DNA of 64,000 bases from Ficedula albicollis (lineage: Eukaryota; Chordata; Aves; Passeriformes; Muscicapidae). How positions within the stretch are numbered: the first letter of the stretch is position 1; every line of letters begins with the position of its first letter. Below the pieces are notes generated by a model. It was not told where the DNA came from and ran no database searches. It saw only the letters and a list, made by a program, of their open reading frames with translations. Both the position numbers and the translations under genes were made by a program. The DNA lies in NCBI RefSeq assembly GCF_000247815.1, contig NC_021674.1:31277453-31341452 (forward strand), read 5' to 3'. Positions 11,938 through 24,500 of the stretch are shown here, piece after piece.

Positions 11938-14900
11938 GACAGATGTGGGAGAACAATGATTGTGTCAGTCCAAGGGGAAGCTGTTTAACAAAGAGACTGG
12001 CTGTGGTTATGCAGAAGTTTGGCTGGGACACGGATGCTGCAGGTGATTGCAGGCTGGTGGCTATGGCTGCTCAGTGAAGGTAGACAGCGACTCCACAGCT
12101 GAAACCACTCCAGAAACCTGTGACAAAGGAGCATCCTGAAATCTTTGGGATAGGGGACAGCAGCCAACACAGAATAAATGAATTGAACAAAAACCATCCA
12201 CGTGCCGCTGAGCCTCACTTCATCGTCCAATCTTTTGCAACGTCCTTTGTACTGTGCTACGTGAGCCATGACTGCAGCCACCTTGCTGTGTCAGCTTCAC
12301 ATTTTTCTCCTTTAGGCTTGTATTTCCTTACTTACATGCAAGTTTAAGCATTGCTTTATAGCCTCAGGCAGACACCAACCATGTGGCTCTCTCCCTTATT
12401 TAAATTAATTTTACCTGCCAACACAGCACAAGGTTCTGTGAAGTATGACTATAACTGAGCTCCTGCTTTGTGAGCTGGCGTTTTGGTCTGTGTCATGAAC
12501 TATCTGGGCCTCATTGACCTTAAAATCCCCAAAATTACCACCCATGCTGACACTGCCTCTCTGAAAAGGGCAGTTTCTTTCATTTCATATTGGGTCATTT
12601 AGGCAGTAAGCTCTAAACCAGACACTTGCTTCTCTTTCTTGAGTAGTGCATGATAAACACTTCTGGATTTTTGACCAAGTGGGATTTGCACGCCTTTGTG
12701 GACAGAGTGTAGCCCACCTGGTTGTTGTATGAGTGGATATTTTCTCATTTAGAGAAGACGATATTGCAATTTACTGCTCAGCAGAAGACAGGTCCATAGC
12801 CTAAAATATCTCTGATGTCCTAAGATATCTCTGTTCTCCCTAGGAATCTTCATGTCTGGAGAGTGGGGAGAGCCTTGCTGTGAAACGATGAGAGTGGTGC
12901 GTGCCTCTGCTCCCAGAAAAAAACCTAAGCAGCCAAGTGGATCAGGTAGAGAGTGTAGAGAGAGAAAGCCCAGTGAATTTTCCTTTTTCAAGTAGTTGTC
13001 TACCCAGGGTGCAAATTCTGAACCCTCTAAAAAGGCCAGCTGTGATCACAAATGTTTATAAAAATAAGTTCAGGGGGTGTTTTGTTAATCTTAGGAGGTC
13101 TGCACTAAATTAATTTATTACATATTTTTGCACTGGATAATTTTTAGGTTGTTTTTTTTTTTTTTTTAAGGGCTGCTAATAGAATGGGACTGAACTGTTA
13201 GCAGTCTCAGGTACTGTACAATCATTCACCAAAGCATTTCACTTGTACTACAGCTGATATTTGTGTGACATTCAGCATGCCAGATTGGAACATTCAATAT
13301 TTGGGACTCGGGTTCCTCCCAGACAGAATGGCGCTTAGGAGAGGCTTCAGCCTATCTCTGGGCTCCTTCCTTTAACAAAAATCTGATTAAGTTAATTATG
13401 TTTTGTGAGGGAAAAAGAAAAAGAATAGAAAAAACAACATATGAGAAGTTGGTAAAAAGAAATAGAAAAAGCTTTCTGAGCAAAAGACTTGAAACAATGG
13501 ATTCCTGCCATCTTAGCTGTTTCACCTTTCCTACTGGCTCAGCTGTGATTTACATTTCTATTGATGAAACAGTGATCCTGATGTGAAACAGCTCTGCAAA
13601 TAACCAGAGCAAAATCCATGCATCCCTGCTCAATATCCCTGCTCGATATTTTAGTGGAATGAAAAACTGCAGAAAAAGATTTTTTTAAAATTTTTATTTT
13701 CTTTGGAGACGGGGTAATGGGGCTATTTCTTCAGAATTGCCTTGGCAGATATGGTAGAGCGCAGACTGGATGCTAAAGAAGGGCAGGCCCCTTCTGCAGA
13801 ACACCACCCCATGTTCCAGCTTTCTCACCTAAGCTATTTTTTTCAATTCTAAATACCTTTTAAGACAAGATTTACAGGAGTCTTAAAGAATCTTGTCAAA
13901 AATCAGATTGGATAAAGGTCTAATGGCCTTTCCTCCATCTGGTACAGAAGGGAGTTTACAGCATAGTAGTGTGAGAATGTTTAAAAGTTCATGCAATTGC
14001 ACAAATGTTTCTTTTATTGCTAGAAATGGGAATCAAAAAGGGCTTTATGAGTTTACAGATTGTCCCATTCTACACTGTCAGTTGCTCATTTCACTTCCAA
14101 TGATACACAGCTGCAACATGTTTGATGTGCCTGTGAACCCAAATCAAAGCAGCGAACATCTTCCTAAATATTTCTGTAACAAACCCTGCTCAATAGACTA
14201 GATTATCTACAGAAGGAGTCCTACAGGAAACACCTGCACTTTGGTGTTGAGTTCAGCATTGTGTTACCTAATGCTGCTGACCTATTCTGTGATCTTGGGA
14301 AAAAAAAAGCCTTTTTATTTGTTTCCTCTCAGATCCCATCACTCTTTTGTCTCCTTACATGCTGAGTGCTTCATAGCAGAATCTGTCTCATCCCCTTTGT
14401 TTGTGGGAGGCTCTGTGTGGCTCAGTCAAAGCTCATAGAGAGTGATGTTGTATGAATAGTGCATGTCACCTGGGCAGAACAGTGGAGAGGTCTTGTCTGA
14501 TTTGCCCCCTTGTCTGTTGTGGCACAGGAAAATTTTATGGTGTTGTGAAAGTTGATGATGTGATCGAAGAGATCAGACCTCACCTTGGGATACTGCTGCA
14601 GTTCCTGGTTGCTGGCACAATAATGCAGAAATGCAGATGAATTTCCTGCTGATGCCTGGACTAGATGCAATATAAAGCAGCTTGAAGGAAGATTTTTTCA
14701 ATTCCAGCTTCAAAGAAGCAGAAGTATTTTTGTTGAAAGAAGAGCACCAGCATGGTCCCCTGTAAATGTGCAGGTACTGCTCTGAAGTATAAGCTCCAGA
14801 AAGTGAAGTTAAATCTATGGGGAGCAGCAGAGTTAAGGAAACCTAGCTTCTAATGGCTGCATTGCAGTGCTGGAACTCCCTATGCTTCCCATACTTACTC

Positions 14901-16561
14901 TTACAACACCCTCCAGTCCACTTCAAATCCTTTACTGGGCTGTGTAGCAAACAGCAAAGGCTGGACGTGGTGCCTGGACAGCAGACTCACTAGGGACCTT
15001 TTGATGCCTGCTGGGGAGCCTGTCAGGGGTGACCCCCCCATCTCCATGTGCCTGCAGCACATCAGCAAGAACACCTTTTCCACAAGGACTGGTCTGAAGA
15101 GACAATGTCTTGGGCTGACACAGCATGCACTGGAGGCAAGCAGTTCATCAGAAGAGAGAGGAGGGAGTTTCATACCAAGAGCTGTAAATGAAAGAACAGC
15201 ATACAAAGAAGGAAGACAGTTTTCAGTAGCTTGGATCAGTCTGAGCTGTTAAGACTCCACTTTGTACAACCCTTCAATCCTGGAGTATTTAGGCTTTTTA
15301 TGTAACCAAGCTACCTGGCTTTAGGCCATTCTTTGCATGGGGCTTCTTACAGCTGCTGGACCAAAAACTTGGTGGCATGTAGTATTTCTTTGAAAGTTTA
15401 ATGGGGATAAAAGCCATATGAAGGTAATGAGATAAAATCTCATGACATCTGTTTGCACTTTTAAAAATTGCATGAAAACTGAAAGCATGCAAATAAGCTC
15501 AGCATTTGATGAGTGGTGAGCAGTCTTCTCTCTGCTTGTGTGTCAGCCTGGAGCTGCTAATGACTAGACAGGCTGTAACTACAGCTAAGAGAAAGCCACA
15601 AGAAAACAGTACTTGATTAATAAACCAAAATGCCAGCTTTTGGTATTGCTGGAGTCCCCAGACAGGTGGGGTATCACAGTCTTGAGCAGTCCTGAGAACT
15701 GCTGATTCCACCAAGCTGGCTCAACACAAGCCAGCGACTTGGAGTGACTCTGGAGCAGTAACTCTTTTGCCTCTCTTTCAAATCACTCTGACACTATCTA
15801 ACCCTCTTCCTACACCCTGAAGGTCCACGTGTTATTCCAGACTGTCAGCATGACAGCCAGGTCATCCCCAGACTTGCAGCTGGTGGAATCAGGCAATGAA
15901 ATGCAGGATGCTCCTTCTCTTCAGGTGCTGCAGAGGAGGTCATGGTGGGTGTAGGAGCCAAAGCCTGAAACTGTGCTGGCAGCACCAGAGAAAAATAGGA
16001 AGGGGACCACTGGAAATACGCATGTGGAATGAATCTCTCTTTCTGTCCTATATCCAACAGTGGCCAGCAGCAGGTTTCCTAGAAAAGATGTCAGATCTTG
16101 GAGGGCTCAAGTGTGGAGTAAGCATATCTCTGCTCTCAATCCTCTGTCATGGGTATACCTGCCAGCTAAGCAGCTCAGTCAACGAGCAGCCAAAGACAGG
16201 CCCTGGAGCAGGATACTCATACTCCTTCTGACAAATGGTCATTATTTGCAGTGTTTCTGAGTCTTGCTGACTGCCTTCAAAATTATAGAAGTTGGCCTGA
16301 TGGTACAGAGATAACTGAAGTCAGACATTCCCCCCCTCCCTGAGAGGGAAACTCCCTAGGCCAGCTCTCAGAAGCCAGCAACAAGAATGAGAAGAAAAAT
16401 TGCATAACTTACTGTTATTTGTAATGGCCCTGTGCCTTCTAGCTACCCAGGCCCTTTCTGAGTACTGCTGAGTTTATGGCTGGTGTTAAAATATGTGTAT
16501 TCCACTGGAATTCCCCACTCTTTAACTTTTTTTTCCCCTCCATCACTTTTGTGCTTATAAG
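11938..16561. other. Unique sequence, no gene recognised
   Basis: Contains a T16 run at 13152-13167, a two-copy 15-bp repeat near 13622-13650, and an octamer-type ATGCAAAT at 15487-15494. An open frame at 14452-14640 follows no clear exon signals. Nothing else was recognised. Confidence 0.5.
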
Positions 16562-17719
16562 GGAGAAAGCCAGGTGTTGCCAGCTGTCCCTTTTAAGACC
16601 ACTAGCAAACTCATACTGATGACTCACATTCTCCTTCCTGAGGCATGTTCATTCTGGAATGCTCAGGGTCTCACCACTATCACTTCATTATCTCCCTTAT
16701 GGGGGTGAGTGATCAGAAGTGTAGCTCAAAGCAGCTGATACATAGGTGTTGGGACCCCAGCAGTGGTGCCCACCAAGACCACAAGTGCCAACCTCCTCCC
16801 TGAGCATTGCTACATATCACCTAGAGCCCCATGAAGTCCATGTGTCAGAGAAGGGCTCCAGGATGCCTTTACTTTTTTTAATCACTCTGGCTTTCTCTTG
16901 TAAAGGGGATCCCTCTTCCACTCAGGAGTGACTCCCCAAGCTTTGTTAAGTCCTTTCTTATCCAGGAGGAATTTGCATCGCTTGTATCTCATTATGCATC
17001 TTCTGTACCTCATTACACATCCTTCTTGTATTATTGTACGTCTTCCTTTCTAGATCATTCAAGCAGTCAGCATGTGGCAGTGAAGAAGGGCTGCTGACAG
17101 TGAGGGAGCCTTGCCAATTTTCCTTTCTAGATCATTCAAGCAGTCAGCACGTGGCAGTGAAGAAGGGCTGCTGACAGTGAGGGAGCCTTGCCAGGGAGGA
17201 ATGTGGAATGAAGAATAAGTATTATCAGGTTTGGGTGCAAGCACGTCAAGCTCCGGGATCAGGGAAATTCAGGAGCATTGTATAATACAAGCGATCTCAA
17301 GATGCTAAAAATATGAACTTGCCAACAAATGCAACAGTGCAGATTTGTAGAGAGCCTGATGAGTGAATGATGAGTGGACAGAAATCCCAACAGCCCCAGG
17401 CAGTTCCACTTGATAGATCTACCAGCCTCTGCCTTTGACTTTAGGGCTTTACTAAGGGAATTTGAAAAACACACTATCCCATTAATTCTTGCTAGACAGC
17501 TCTTCTTGAGTTAGCTGACTCTTCTCATTAGGTCAGTCTAGCAAAGAAAAGCTCCTCCTGACTTCAGGATCTAAGATAGGAGCTCTTGGGTTCTGTGTCA
17601 GGACAGTGTCCGTGGGAAGAGAGAGCCTAAGAGAGGTTCTGTTAGAGTCCAGGACTGAGAAAATGGATGATGAAATGAAGGGACAGCCATCACATGGATA
17701 GAGAGCTGATGAAGCCTTA
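16562..17719. repeat. Large tandem duplication, copy A (1158 bp)
   Basis: This is the first copy of a tandem pair. It aligns base for base to 17723-18803, with an offset of 1161 at the left end and 1084 at the right. The change in offset comes from a 77-bp internal duplication that only this copy carries. The remaining differences I see are a handful of substitutions, so identity is about 99 percent by eye. An octamer-type ATTTGCAT occurs at 16971-16978. Minus-strand open frames of 61-71 codons occur in both copies only because the DNA is duplicated, and they have no recognisable domain. Confidence 0.95.
17043..17193. repeat. Nested 77-bp tandem duplication inside copy A
   Basis: Unit 1 starts at 17043 and unit 2 at 17120, with a 77-base period. 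Copy B of the large duplication (around 18205-18278) has only one unit. The nested duplication therefore arose after the large duplication, or was lost from copy B. Confidence 0.93.
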
Positions 17720-17722
17720 GCA

Positions 17723-18803
17723 GGAGAAAGCCAGGTGTTGCCAGCTGTCCCTTTTAAGACCACTAGCAAACTCATACTGATGACTCACTTTCTCCTTCCT
17801 GAGGCATGTTCATTCTGGAATGCTCAGGGTCTCACCACTATCACTTCATTATCTCCCTTATGGGGGTGAGTGATCAGAAGTGTAGCTCAAAGCAGCTGAT
17901 ACATAGGTGTTGGGACCCCAGCAGTGGTGCCCACCAAGACCACAAGTGCCAACCTCCTCCCTGAGCATTGCTACATATCACCTAGAGCCCCATGAAGTCC
18001 ATGTGTCAGAGAAGGGCTCCAGGATGCCTTTACTTTTTTAAATTACTCTGGCTTTCTCTTGTAAAGGGGATCCCTCTTCCACTCAGGAGTGACTCCCCAA
18101 GCTTTGTTAAGTCCTTTCTTATCCAGGAGGAATTTGCATCGCTTGTATCTCATTATGCATCTTCTGTACCTCATTACACATCCTTCTTGTATTATTGTAC
18201 GTCTTCCTTTCTAGATCATTCAAGCAGTCAGCATGTGGCAGTGAAGAAGGGCTGCTGACAGTGAGGGAGCCTTGCCAGGGAGGAATGTGGAATGAAGAAT
18301 AAGTATTATCAGGTTTGGGTGCAAGCACGTCAAGCTCCGGGATCAGGGAAATTCAGGAGCATTGTATAATACAAGCGATCTCAAGATGCTAAAAATATGA
18401 ACTTGCCAACAAATGCAACAGTGCAGATTTGTAGAGAGCCTGATGAGTGAATGATGAGTGGACAGAAATCCCAACAGCCCCAGGCAGTTCCACTTGATAG
18501 ATCTACCAGCCTCTGCCTTTGACTTTAGGGCTTTACTAAGGGAATTTGAAAAACACACTATCCCATTAATTCTTGCTAGACAGCTCTTCTTGAGTTAGCT
18601 GACTCTTCTCATTAGGTCAGTCTAGCAAAGAAAAGCTCCTCCTGACTTCAGGATCTAAGATAGGAGCTCTTGGGTTCCGTGTCAGGACAGTGTCCGTGGG
18701 AAGAGAGAGCCTAAGAGAGGTTCTGTTAGAGTCCAGGACTGAGAAAATGGATGATGAAAAGAGGGGACAGCCATCACATGGATAGAGAGCTGATGAAGCC
18801 TTA
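17723..18803. repeat. Large tandem duplication, copy B (1081 bp)
   Basis: This is the second copy of the tandem pair, separated from copy A by three bases (17720-17722). It lacks the nested 77-bp duplication. Substitutions against copy A include one at the CACATTCTCC / CACTTTCTCC site and one at GTTCTGTG / GTTCCGTG. The octamer-type motif is kept at 18132-18139. No target-site duplication or transposon ends are visible at the borders. Confidence 0.95.
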
Positions 18804-19069
18804 CTCCAAGATATCTGTTAAAGTCAGCTGCATATAAGCATGTTCTTTGAAGTAAGTGCAAGCAGCTCTCTGAGTAAGAACTCAGAAGCAAAACTGGGCA
18901 AGGCTTGGTGGTATAAAAGTGACTGCGGTCAGAAAATACTCTCTCTTTTCCTTGAGATACAAACTCACTAACCTCTGTGGGATGGGGTGGGACAACACTG
19001 GAAATGAGAGCAAGAATTGCACAACACACTGTGATAGAAACTAGGCTTGACTCCCAGCCAGTGTAAATT

Positions 19070-19485
19070 TGAAGAAGTGCTATACTGGATCAGATCAAAA
19101 GTCCACCTAGTTCATTCTCTTAGCTTTGACCCAGCTGAAGTATAAAAACTGGGCATTGACAGAGGGATCTTTTCCCTTCTGCACGCTTTTATCGCCTGAC
19201 AGCTTGCACTGCAGACATGCCCAGAGATGGAGCTTTGGCTAGACCACTGTATTTGACCATGAGAGGCTTCTTATCATCTGTTGTGCTGTTTGAGCCACTG
19301 AGATTGTTTTCCACAATACCCTGCAGCAATGAGTTCCATGGGGTGGTTTTGTCCCATGTGAAAGGGGGTAACTGAGCGGGTAGGAGGCCAAATGAATGTT
19401 TGTTGCCTGAACCATTACTCCCCCACACCCTTTCTCAACATACACAGAATTAAAAACTATGAACCTTTCAATCACTGCTTATGAA
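19070..19485 (-). mobile_element. Ancient CR1-like LINE fragment (degraded)
   Basis: Read on the plus strand, it resembles the reverse complement of an old sauropsid CR1-type LINE 3' region. Recognisable blocks occur in the expected order: a 'TACTGGATCAGATCAAAAG' block near 19083, a 'CAGCTTGCACTG' block near 19200, and a 'GCAATGAGTTCCATGGGGTG' block near 19326. Similarity is from memory of the family, so the subfamily is not named. It is heavily diverged, non-coding and not mobile. Confidence 0.55.
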
Positions 19486-22400
19486 GAAATCCCGCAGCTG
19501 TACCACATGGAAAAAATGGGAAAGTCCGAGTTCGAAATGCGTTGTTGGTCATTCCACAGGAGTAACATCTTCACGAGAATTTTGCTAATGAAATTTTATT
19601 GCGATGCTGCAAAAATGTTTTGAAAATGATGTTGCTGTGATACATGTGTTGCAAGTTATTACCAAGCCATAAAGGAGCTGGGAAAGAAGAAACTGAAACA
19701 CATAATGCTCTGTGACGCCAGAACACCTTCTGGTGAGTATCAGTTTGCAAACCGCAATGTAAGTTTATGCCCACAATTTAATTGACCTCCTGAAAGCAAA
19801 GGTAAACAGGAATAGAAGGGCAGGCGTCTGTGGTTCTCTCTTTCCTCCAGAGAAATTCATTCTCCATCAAGATCTGCCCTATTTCGCTGGCATTTTCTCA
19901 GCCCCTGAGCAATAGAAAACAATACCTAAAAAACAACTCTTAACTTAGGTGCAGGGAAGGGGGCTCGTGAGACATGCTCAGCAGTTTTGAGGACAGACAC
20001 ACAGCTCCCAAATCCAACAAGGAAACCTGAGACCACCACAAAAACCCCACAGCCCAAACCAAAAAGATGGCTTAAGAAAGCAGAGTGCTTGAAAGACTGC
20101 ACTGCTGTGGTGGGAAGTGTGTCAACCAAACACTAAGTGGTCATGGCTGAGAAAAACCCCCATTTTATCTCTCTTCCCAAAACTTGCAATCATTGTCAAA
20201 CCCTTTGGTTTGGCAGAATTAACTCATTTCTTTTCTTTAAATACGATCTTGCAGTAGAAGAGCATCAAAACAGAGGAGGCACGAGGTGTATCCACTGCCC
20301 CAGTCAGGCAAATTGCTGTGCTTGAGGGCTACCACAGGAGAGCTAAGTTGCTTGCTTACACCTCATGGTAGGACCCCTGGGACTAAGGATGCGTAGTTTT
20401 CCCCACATTACAGAGGATGGTGGTGTGAAATGCTGCTCTTCTAGGGAGAAATCTCTGGGAGCCACTGCCTTTTTGGCACACTCCGATCATCTGCTGTGTA
20501 AGCTGTGACATATAGTGGTATCACAATTGTACACCCCCTGCTGCTTCATCTTGTTTAGTCTGTTAGCACCTGGGTGTGTAGGTCAGAGCAATGGCATTTC
20601 ATGTGGGAAGAAAGGCAAGTACTGGGATTAAGCTGCCCTCCAGCAGTAGATACTAAATAAAGAAAAGCAATCACCAAGAAGGCTGTCTCAGCCCCAGTGC
20701 CTGTTCCAGCTCAGCCTCTCCCATACACAGACCCTATTTCTGCCACAGTGCACATTTGTGTCCAAGGAACCAGCCTGTGGAAAGGGGAGTGGGGCTGCTC
20801 ACACATTCTAAGGGCTGTCTGGAGAGCTGCAGACCTTTGTGCTGCCTCCTTCCTGGGGCATGGACTCCGTGAAGGCCAAGGGACACCACGCCCTAACTCT
20901 GAGGCTCTTGCAGGCAGGGATGCTGTCATCCTGCTGCTGCCAGGCTCTCAGACCTCAGAAACTTCTCTGCGATGCTTTCTAAGCTGCAACACGAGAGGAA
21001 AAGGGCAAGTGGAGGAGAGAAACTTGGGGATGCATGATTCCTGTGGTAGCAGAGGCACCTTGTGACCCTGAATAGGCTGTGCTATGGGGAGTGAAGGGAA
21101 ATGTGTTTCAAGCTCGATCAAACCAATAGGCAAAAACAGTGTGTAGAGAGCCACCATCAACTTCCTAAATTAAAGCTGTCAGCAGGCTTGGGCCACCCAG
21201 TATAACAAGGGAGATGTGCTCAACACAAGTACCTCCCTGCCATTTTGAACTCAATGCGTGCTGCAACATCAAGGCCACCACACAGCTGGGCTTTGGTACA
21301 GGACAACATAGCCCAGCTCTCCGGGAGCTGCAGTCCCAAGCCTCACATCTGCTTTGGGAGAGGAAGGGAGCCTGGCCACACTCCCTCACAGGGAAATTAG
21401 GCAGGGAGAAGAAATAAAGCAAGCCTGAAGAGAGAGAGGAGTGGGGCTGGTGTGAGCCAGGGCATCATCAGAGCCCATTCTCCCTCTTGGAATAAGGAGG
21501 AAGGTGGGGAAGGAATGCGCTCTATCCCCTGGCCCTGCCCTTTCCCATTTTGCATTCCCAGCCAGTATTAAGGATGGCAGAATGGGTAGTGCTGTGACAA
21601 GTTGGGCCTGCTTATCAGTGGGGTCACATCAGTCCCTGGCACAGCGGAGCCAGTAGCAAGTGTGAAGGAAGCCAGATGGTTGTAGAGGTGTCAGTCTGGC
21701 TGTGCTCTGTTTGTACACGTACCACATTCACATTTACATACATCTCCACCCACACAGAACTGGAACCAAGGTAATTTGGAATAACGAAGTGGGATTTCTC
21801 TATGACAAATCCAATCTTGAGATTCCCCCAGTGGATGATGCATGTATAAACCTCCCACCCTTTCAATTACCCTTTCCCCATCCCACTGCAGCCTTCTAAC
21901 TCCTCTGCTTGCCAGCACTGAGGTGGCTCAGTAGAGCATCCTATTCTCCCACATGGGAACACTGGCCCAGTTTGGTACTCCCAGGCCCTGTCTGCAGTAG
22001 GTGCTACTCAGAGGCTGGTGAATAAGAGCCCAGGGAGAGCCTGGGAGGAGCTGCCAGCTGCAGCCTCACTCCATTAGCACGAGATGTGCCAAGAGTTTCA
22101 GAGCTGATCAGCGCCAGAAGGCAACTTCCTGATGCAATTAAGATAGAGGTAAATTCAGACACATCTTGCCATTCTTCTGGGCCATGTGTTGCTAATGAAA
22201 AGTCATCCTGTATGTTTAGGATCAAGGATGGCAACACACACTTCGGTGGTAGAGAACATTCCTACGTGTCCTTGTGACACTGGTGGTTGGACCTACAGAA
22301 CATGGTTGTGACTACCAGTGAGTGAGAGGTTTCTCTTGGACTCTTGTAGCTTATGCTGCACAGCTGGTCCCATTTAAAAGCTTATTAAATTCAGAGAGGC

Positions 22401-24132
22401 AGGGCTGTCCCACAGGTCAGGAGCTGTAATAGAGCTCAGGAGTTTTCCGTTTTGCACTTGAATCGGCTGGATTCAAAGCATGATGCTGGGAAAGCCACCT
22501 GACTTGTGGCTCCATTCCCATCATACAGGCCAGGCAGTGCTGAGCCTCCAGCGGGACCCTGCCTGAACAATAAATCTTTGAATCAGGGACTGACTGCAGT
22601 TTCAAGTACAGAGCACAGCAAGTCTCTAGTCTCTCTTCCCCTTACGACAGCTGTGATACAAATGGTCAGTCTTTAGAGGATTTTTTTCCCCATCTTTGAA
22701 TTAAATTTTAACTGGGCATCATTTTCTCTGCAGCTGATGAGCCTTTCTGTAGGAAGTTTTGTGATCCCAGTAAGTGAATAAAGTTCATGCTCTGACAGTA
22801 ATTAAATGATAGATCCACTTTTGGGTTGAGGAGACAACATGTGTTCTAGGGTGGTCCATCAAAAGCAGAAACAGCACCATGCAAATTAAAAGACAGCTCA
22901 AACAAAGGATTTCACAATGAATCTCTTACAGCTAAGCCATTTGGGATCATTGGATCTGGATCTAGTTCCCAGCCACAGCTTTTCAGCATGAGCTGAGGTT
23001 TTCAGTTTCCTCTTCTCTATGAAGGGAAAAGTATTCTGTTTTATAAGGGAAGGCTGCACACAAATGCAAAGCTATCTAAAAGACTGGACGAGTTTCCAGC
23101 AGAAGGAGCCACAGTTGACTATCCTGACGATTGCCTGCATGATCTCAAGAGACTAAAATTCCTTCTCCAAATCATGTGAAATCTCAAGAAAGCAGAAAAC
23201 CCAAAAGGCAAATAATCTGTTTGAAAACGTACCATGAGTTAATCGAGAGTTCTACTTTGTGGAGTGAATATTTGGTGTATATTTCTTTGTATTTCCTTCT
23301 TACCTTCCTCTTATATAATTTAGACAAACTCAGAAAAAAGCTAAAGGTATGTTTCAACACTAGCTCCCTCAGGTTTGTGATCAAGTAACTTTTTCCCTCC
23401 TTCAGCTGTGACAGGAAGCTGATTGCTGAGAATCGCTAAAAGAGCAGATTAGCGCCTGCTGAACGTTGCCAGTTGCTCGGCTGATCAAAAGCCAGGCGGT
23501 GCCCCTGACAGCTCCCCCCAGCCCTCTCTGGTGGCCACCCAGATGTTCTCCCATTCCAGCCCTCAGATTTACAATCTGTCATGGCTCACAGCTGTGAGCT
23601 GGACTCAAAGAGGGCTGGCGCTCTGTGGTTGGAAAGACTAGACCTGGTTCCCGTGGGCTGCACCTTGCTTTCCAAAAAATGCGAGTGTCCAGAGGAGCGA
23701 ACAAATCCTCGCAGTAAAGATTCCAAGTGGATGGGTCCCAAAGCAGTGGATCTGCCCCAAGCATGCAAACAGCCAGGATGCAAGGGCACCAAGAATCTCT
23801 TAGACATTTCAGAGAATTCTCACTATCGTTTGGAAGGGCAGCATGGCCAGTTGTTTTGCAGCTGCTCTAAACATATGAGATTCTTATCTACCATTAGAGA
23901 AGATTTCCTACAGCACCCTTTGACCATTGGGAGGAACAATCCCTCATCAGCTCACTCCTCAGCCCTGGGACCATTCTCCAGAGTCCTCTTTCAATGCTGG
24001 TTCTTCAACACTAAAAGGTCAGACTACTGCCTGCTAATGGCTATCAGTTTACAGGACTGATCTGAGACCTGCAGTAGTGCTCCACTGACTTGATAGCAGG
24101 TTGATGGCTCTTAAAATCCCAGAAAATGGGTG
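19486..24132. other. Unique sequence, no gene recognised
   Basis: The longest open frame is 159 codons on plus (23581-24060). It has several cysteines but no recognisable fold, and it is overlapped by open frames on minus. An octamer-type ATGCAAAT lies near 22879. The stretch 22065-22235 has the even composition and homeobox-like ATTA cores often seen in conserved noncoding DNA, but there is no firm evidence. Confidence 0.5.
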
Positions 24133-24287
24133 CAAACATTGTTACAAATATATTTTTTTATGCTTCCCAGCTGGCTGTATTCAAGCATGGCATATCAGCT
24201 TCCCCGAGATCAAACATTGTTACAGATTTATTTTTTTATGCTTCCCAGCTGGCTATATTCAAGCATGGCATATCAGCTTCCCCGAGA
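24133..24287. repeat. Two-copy 78-bp tandem duplication
   Basis: Units are 24133-24210 and 24211-24287, with three mismatches seen. Because 78 is divisible by three, all frames stay open and produce short repeated peptides that are not evidence of a gene. Confidence 0.95.
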
Positions 24288-24412
24288 AACCTTGAGAAAA
24301 CCAAGAGACCCCTAGAAGCCTACAAGCTCCAGAAAGACCATGCTCATGTGGCTTTTCAAAGCACAGGTGGTGTATTCTTGCCATTTTTTGCCCAAGACTC
24401 TCCCTGTTCAGG

Positions 24413-24500
24413 TGCTGAAGGCTGGGAGATGTACTGCCAGGCACTCAGCCTGGGTAGCTGCTGAAAGTTGGGAGATGTACTGCCAGGCACTCAGCCTGGG
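24413..24500. repeat. Two-copy 46-bp tandem duplication
   Basis: Units start at 24413 and 24459, with two mismatches over the shared 42 bases. It lies only 125 bases after the 78-bp duplication. Confidence 0.93.

Noticed and set aside
14452..14640. Possible exon following a TGTTGTGGCACAG acceptor-like string
   Set aside because: The polypyrimidine tract is poor, there is no donor, and the peptide does not match a family I know.
17259..18558. Identical 71-codon minus-strand peptides at 17259-17474 and 18343-18558, suggestive of a small gene family
   Set aside because: They are identical because the underlying 1.1 kb of DNA is tandemly duplicated. There is no domain and no independent coding signal.
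23581..24060. Plus-strand 159-codon open frame with several cysteines
   Set aside because: No recognisable fold. Open frames overlap on the opposite strand, and there is no splice or promoter context.
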